From Comamonadaceae bacterium CG_4_10_14_3_um_filter_60_75 (lineage in GTDB: Bacteria; Pseudomonadota; Gammaproteobacteria; Burkholderiales; Burkholderiaceae_C), in NCBI GenBank assembly GCA_002784245.1, contig PFKL01000220.1, forward strand, positions 1-6,268: 6,268 nucleotides of DNA, read 5' to 3'. Of this stretch, positions 6,003 to 6,268 are shown piece by piece (the stretch's first letter is position 1; every line of letters starts with the position of its first letter). The position numbers and the translations under genes were made by a program. The notes beneath the pieces were generated by a model. It did not search any database. It saw nothing but the letters and a program-made list of their open reading frames with translations, and was not told the DNA's origin.

Positions 6003-6235
6003 AACCCATGTACATCGCAGAATGCGTGCGCGATAACCTGAAGGGCTACCTGAGCGATCTGGGCGGTAGCGAACCCGATGGTATGTACGACATGCTGATC
6101 AACGTGGTCGAAAAGCCTTTGCTGGAGGTGGTGATGCAGCACGCCGACCACAACCAGTCCAAAGCGGCGCAGTGGCTGGGCCTGAACCGCAACACGCTGC
6201 GCAAGAAATTGCTCGAACACAAGCTCATTGATTGA
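5999..6235 (+). CDS. fis: DNA-binding protein Fis (short betaproteobacterial form)
   Basis: Fis is a dimeric nucleoid-associated protein that bends DNA. It controls rRNA and many other promoters with growth rate and takes part in site-specific recombination and replication control. The product is 78 residues against 98 in E. coli. It aligns from about E. coli residue 24 onward: the dimerisation helices (about 6-47, with EKPLLEVVMQH matching EQPLLDMVMQY) and the C-terminal helix-turn-helix NQSKAAQWLGLNRNTLRKKL (52-71). The N-terminal beta-hairpin arm that activates Hin/Gin invertases in E. coli is absent. As far as I recall, such short forms of about 77-80 residues are normal in betaproteobacteria, so this is not a truncation. 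The gene overlaps dusB by four bases and has its own GGAG. In many betaproteobacteria purH follows, but the window ends first. Confidence 0.96.
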   Translation: MKPMYIAECVRDNLKGYLSDLGGSEPDGMYDMLINVVEKPLLEVVMQHADHNQSKAAQWLGLNRNTLRKKLLEHKLID

Positions 6236-6268
6236 TAGCTGCTCACGCTTTTTAGATAAGGGCTGGAG
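6235..6268 (+). repeat. Dispersed intergenic repeat, copy 2 (plus orientation, reaches the window edge)
   Basis: Beginning on the last base of the fis stop codon, these 34 bases read ATAGCTGC... and end with AAGGGCTGGAG at the window edge. They match the minus-strand reading of 4236-4269 at 27 of 34 positions without gaps. The similarity does not extend to the left into fis. It may continue to the right beyond the window. The copy shows the same habit as copy 1: it sits immediately downstream of a gene's end. Confidence 0.7.

Noticed and set aside
1..6268. Mobile elements, CRISPR arrays, tRNA or rRNA genes, toxin-antitoxin or defence genes
   Set aside because: Nothing of this kind was seen on either strand. 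The coding content is conserved housekeeping genes with uniform GC-rich character.

Overview
This window looks like ordinary chromosomal DNA of a betaproteobacterium, most likely from the family Comamonadaceae (Rhodoferax/Polaromonas/Acidovorax-like). The evidence is GC-rich coding DNA, a dusB-fis pair with a short Fis, a UbiH-family monooxygenase next to dsbC, and two copies of a short AT-leaning intergenic repeat resembling one I recall from that family. No single marker fixes the genus. I find no phage, transposon, CRISPR array, RNA gene or defence system. Almost every base is explained by conserved housekeeping genes.

Left part (1-3029, minus strand): a three-gene set read right to left. 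A UbiH-family FAD monooxygenase (1908-3029) is followed after 55 bases by dsbC (1124-1852), a periplasmic disulfide isomerase with a clear signal peptide and CGYC active site. dsbC is coupled by a one-base TGATG stop/start overlap to an M61 metallopeptidase (1-1124), whose C-terminal part lies outside the window. The M61 gene has no stop in the window but reads without interruption and carries HEYFH, GGLEH and a downstream Glu ligand.

Centre (3030-4285): a compact divergent intergenic region, then ychF (3136-4224, plus), the universal Obg-like ATPase, complete and canonical. It converges on yqaA (4286-4756, minus), a small DedA/VTT-type membrane protein. The 61 bases between them hold repeat copy 1, which contains an AT-rich inverted repeat.

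Right part (4757-6268): a 202-base divergent regulatory region, then dusB (4959-6002), a tRNA-dihydrouridine synthase. fis (5999-6235), a nucleoid-associated DNA-binding protein, overlaps it by the four bases ATGA. Repeat copy 2 starts on the fis stop codon, in the opposite orientation to copy 1, and runs to the window edge.

The dusB-fis arrangement is the classical proteobacterial operon. The minus-strand trio joins quinone-type hydroxylation, envelope disulfide repair and a peptidase, with no obvious shared pathway. The points most worth a second look are the paired dispersed repeats, the altered DG motif of the monooxygenase, the tight dsbC/M61 coupling, and several small start-site and regulatory puzzles. 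I did not find an undescribed system here.
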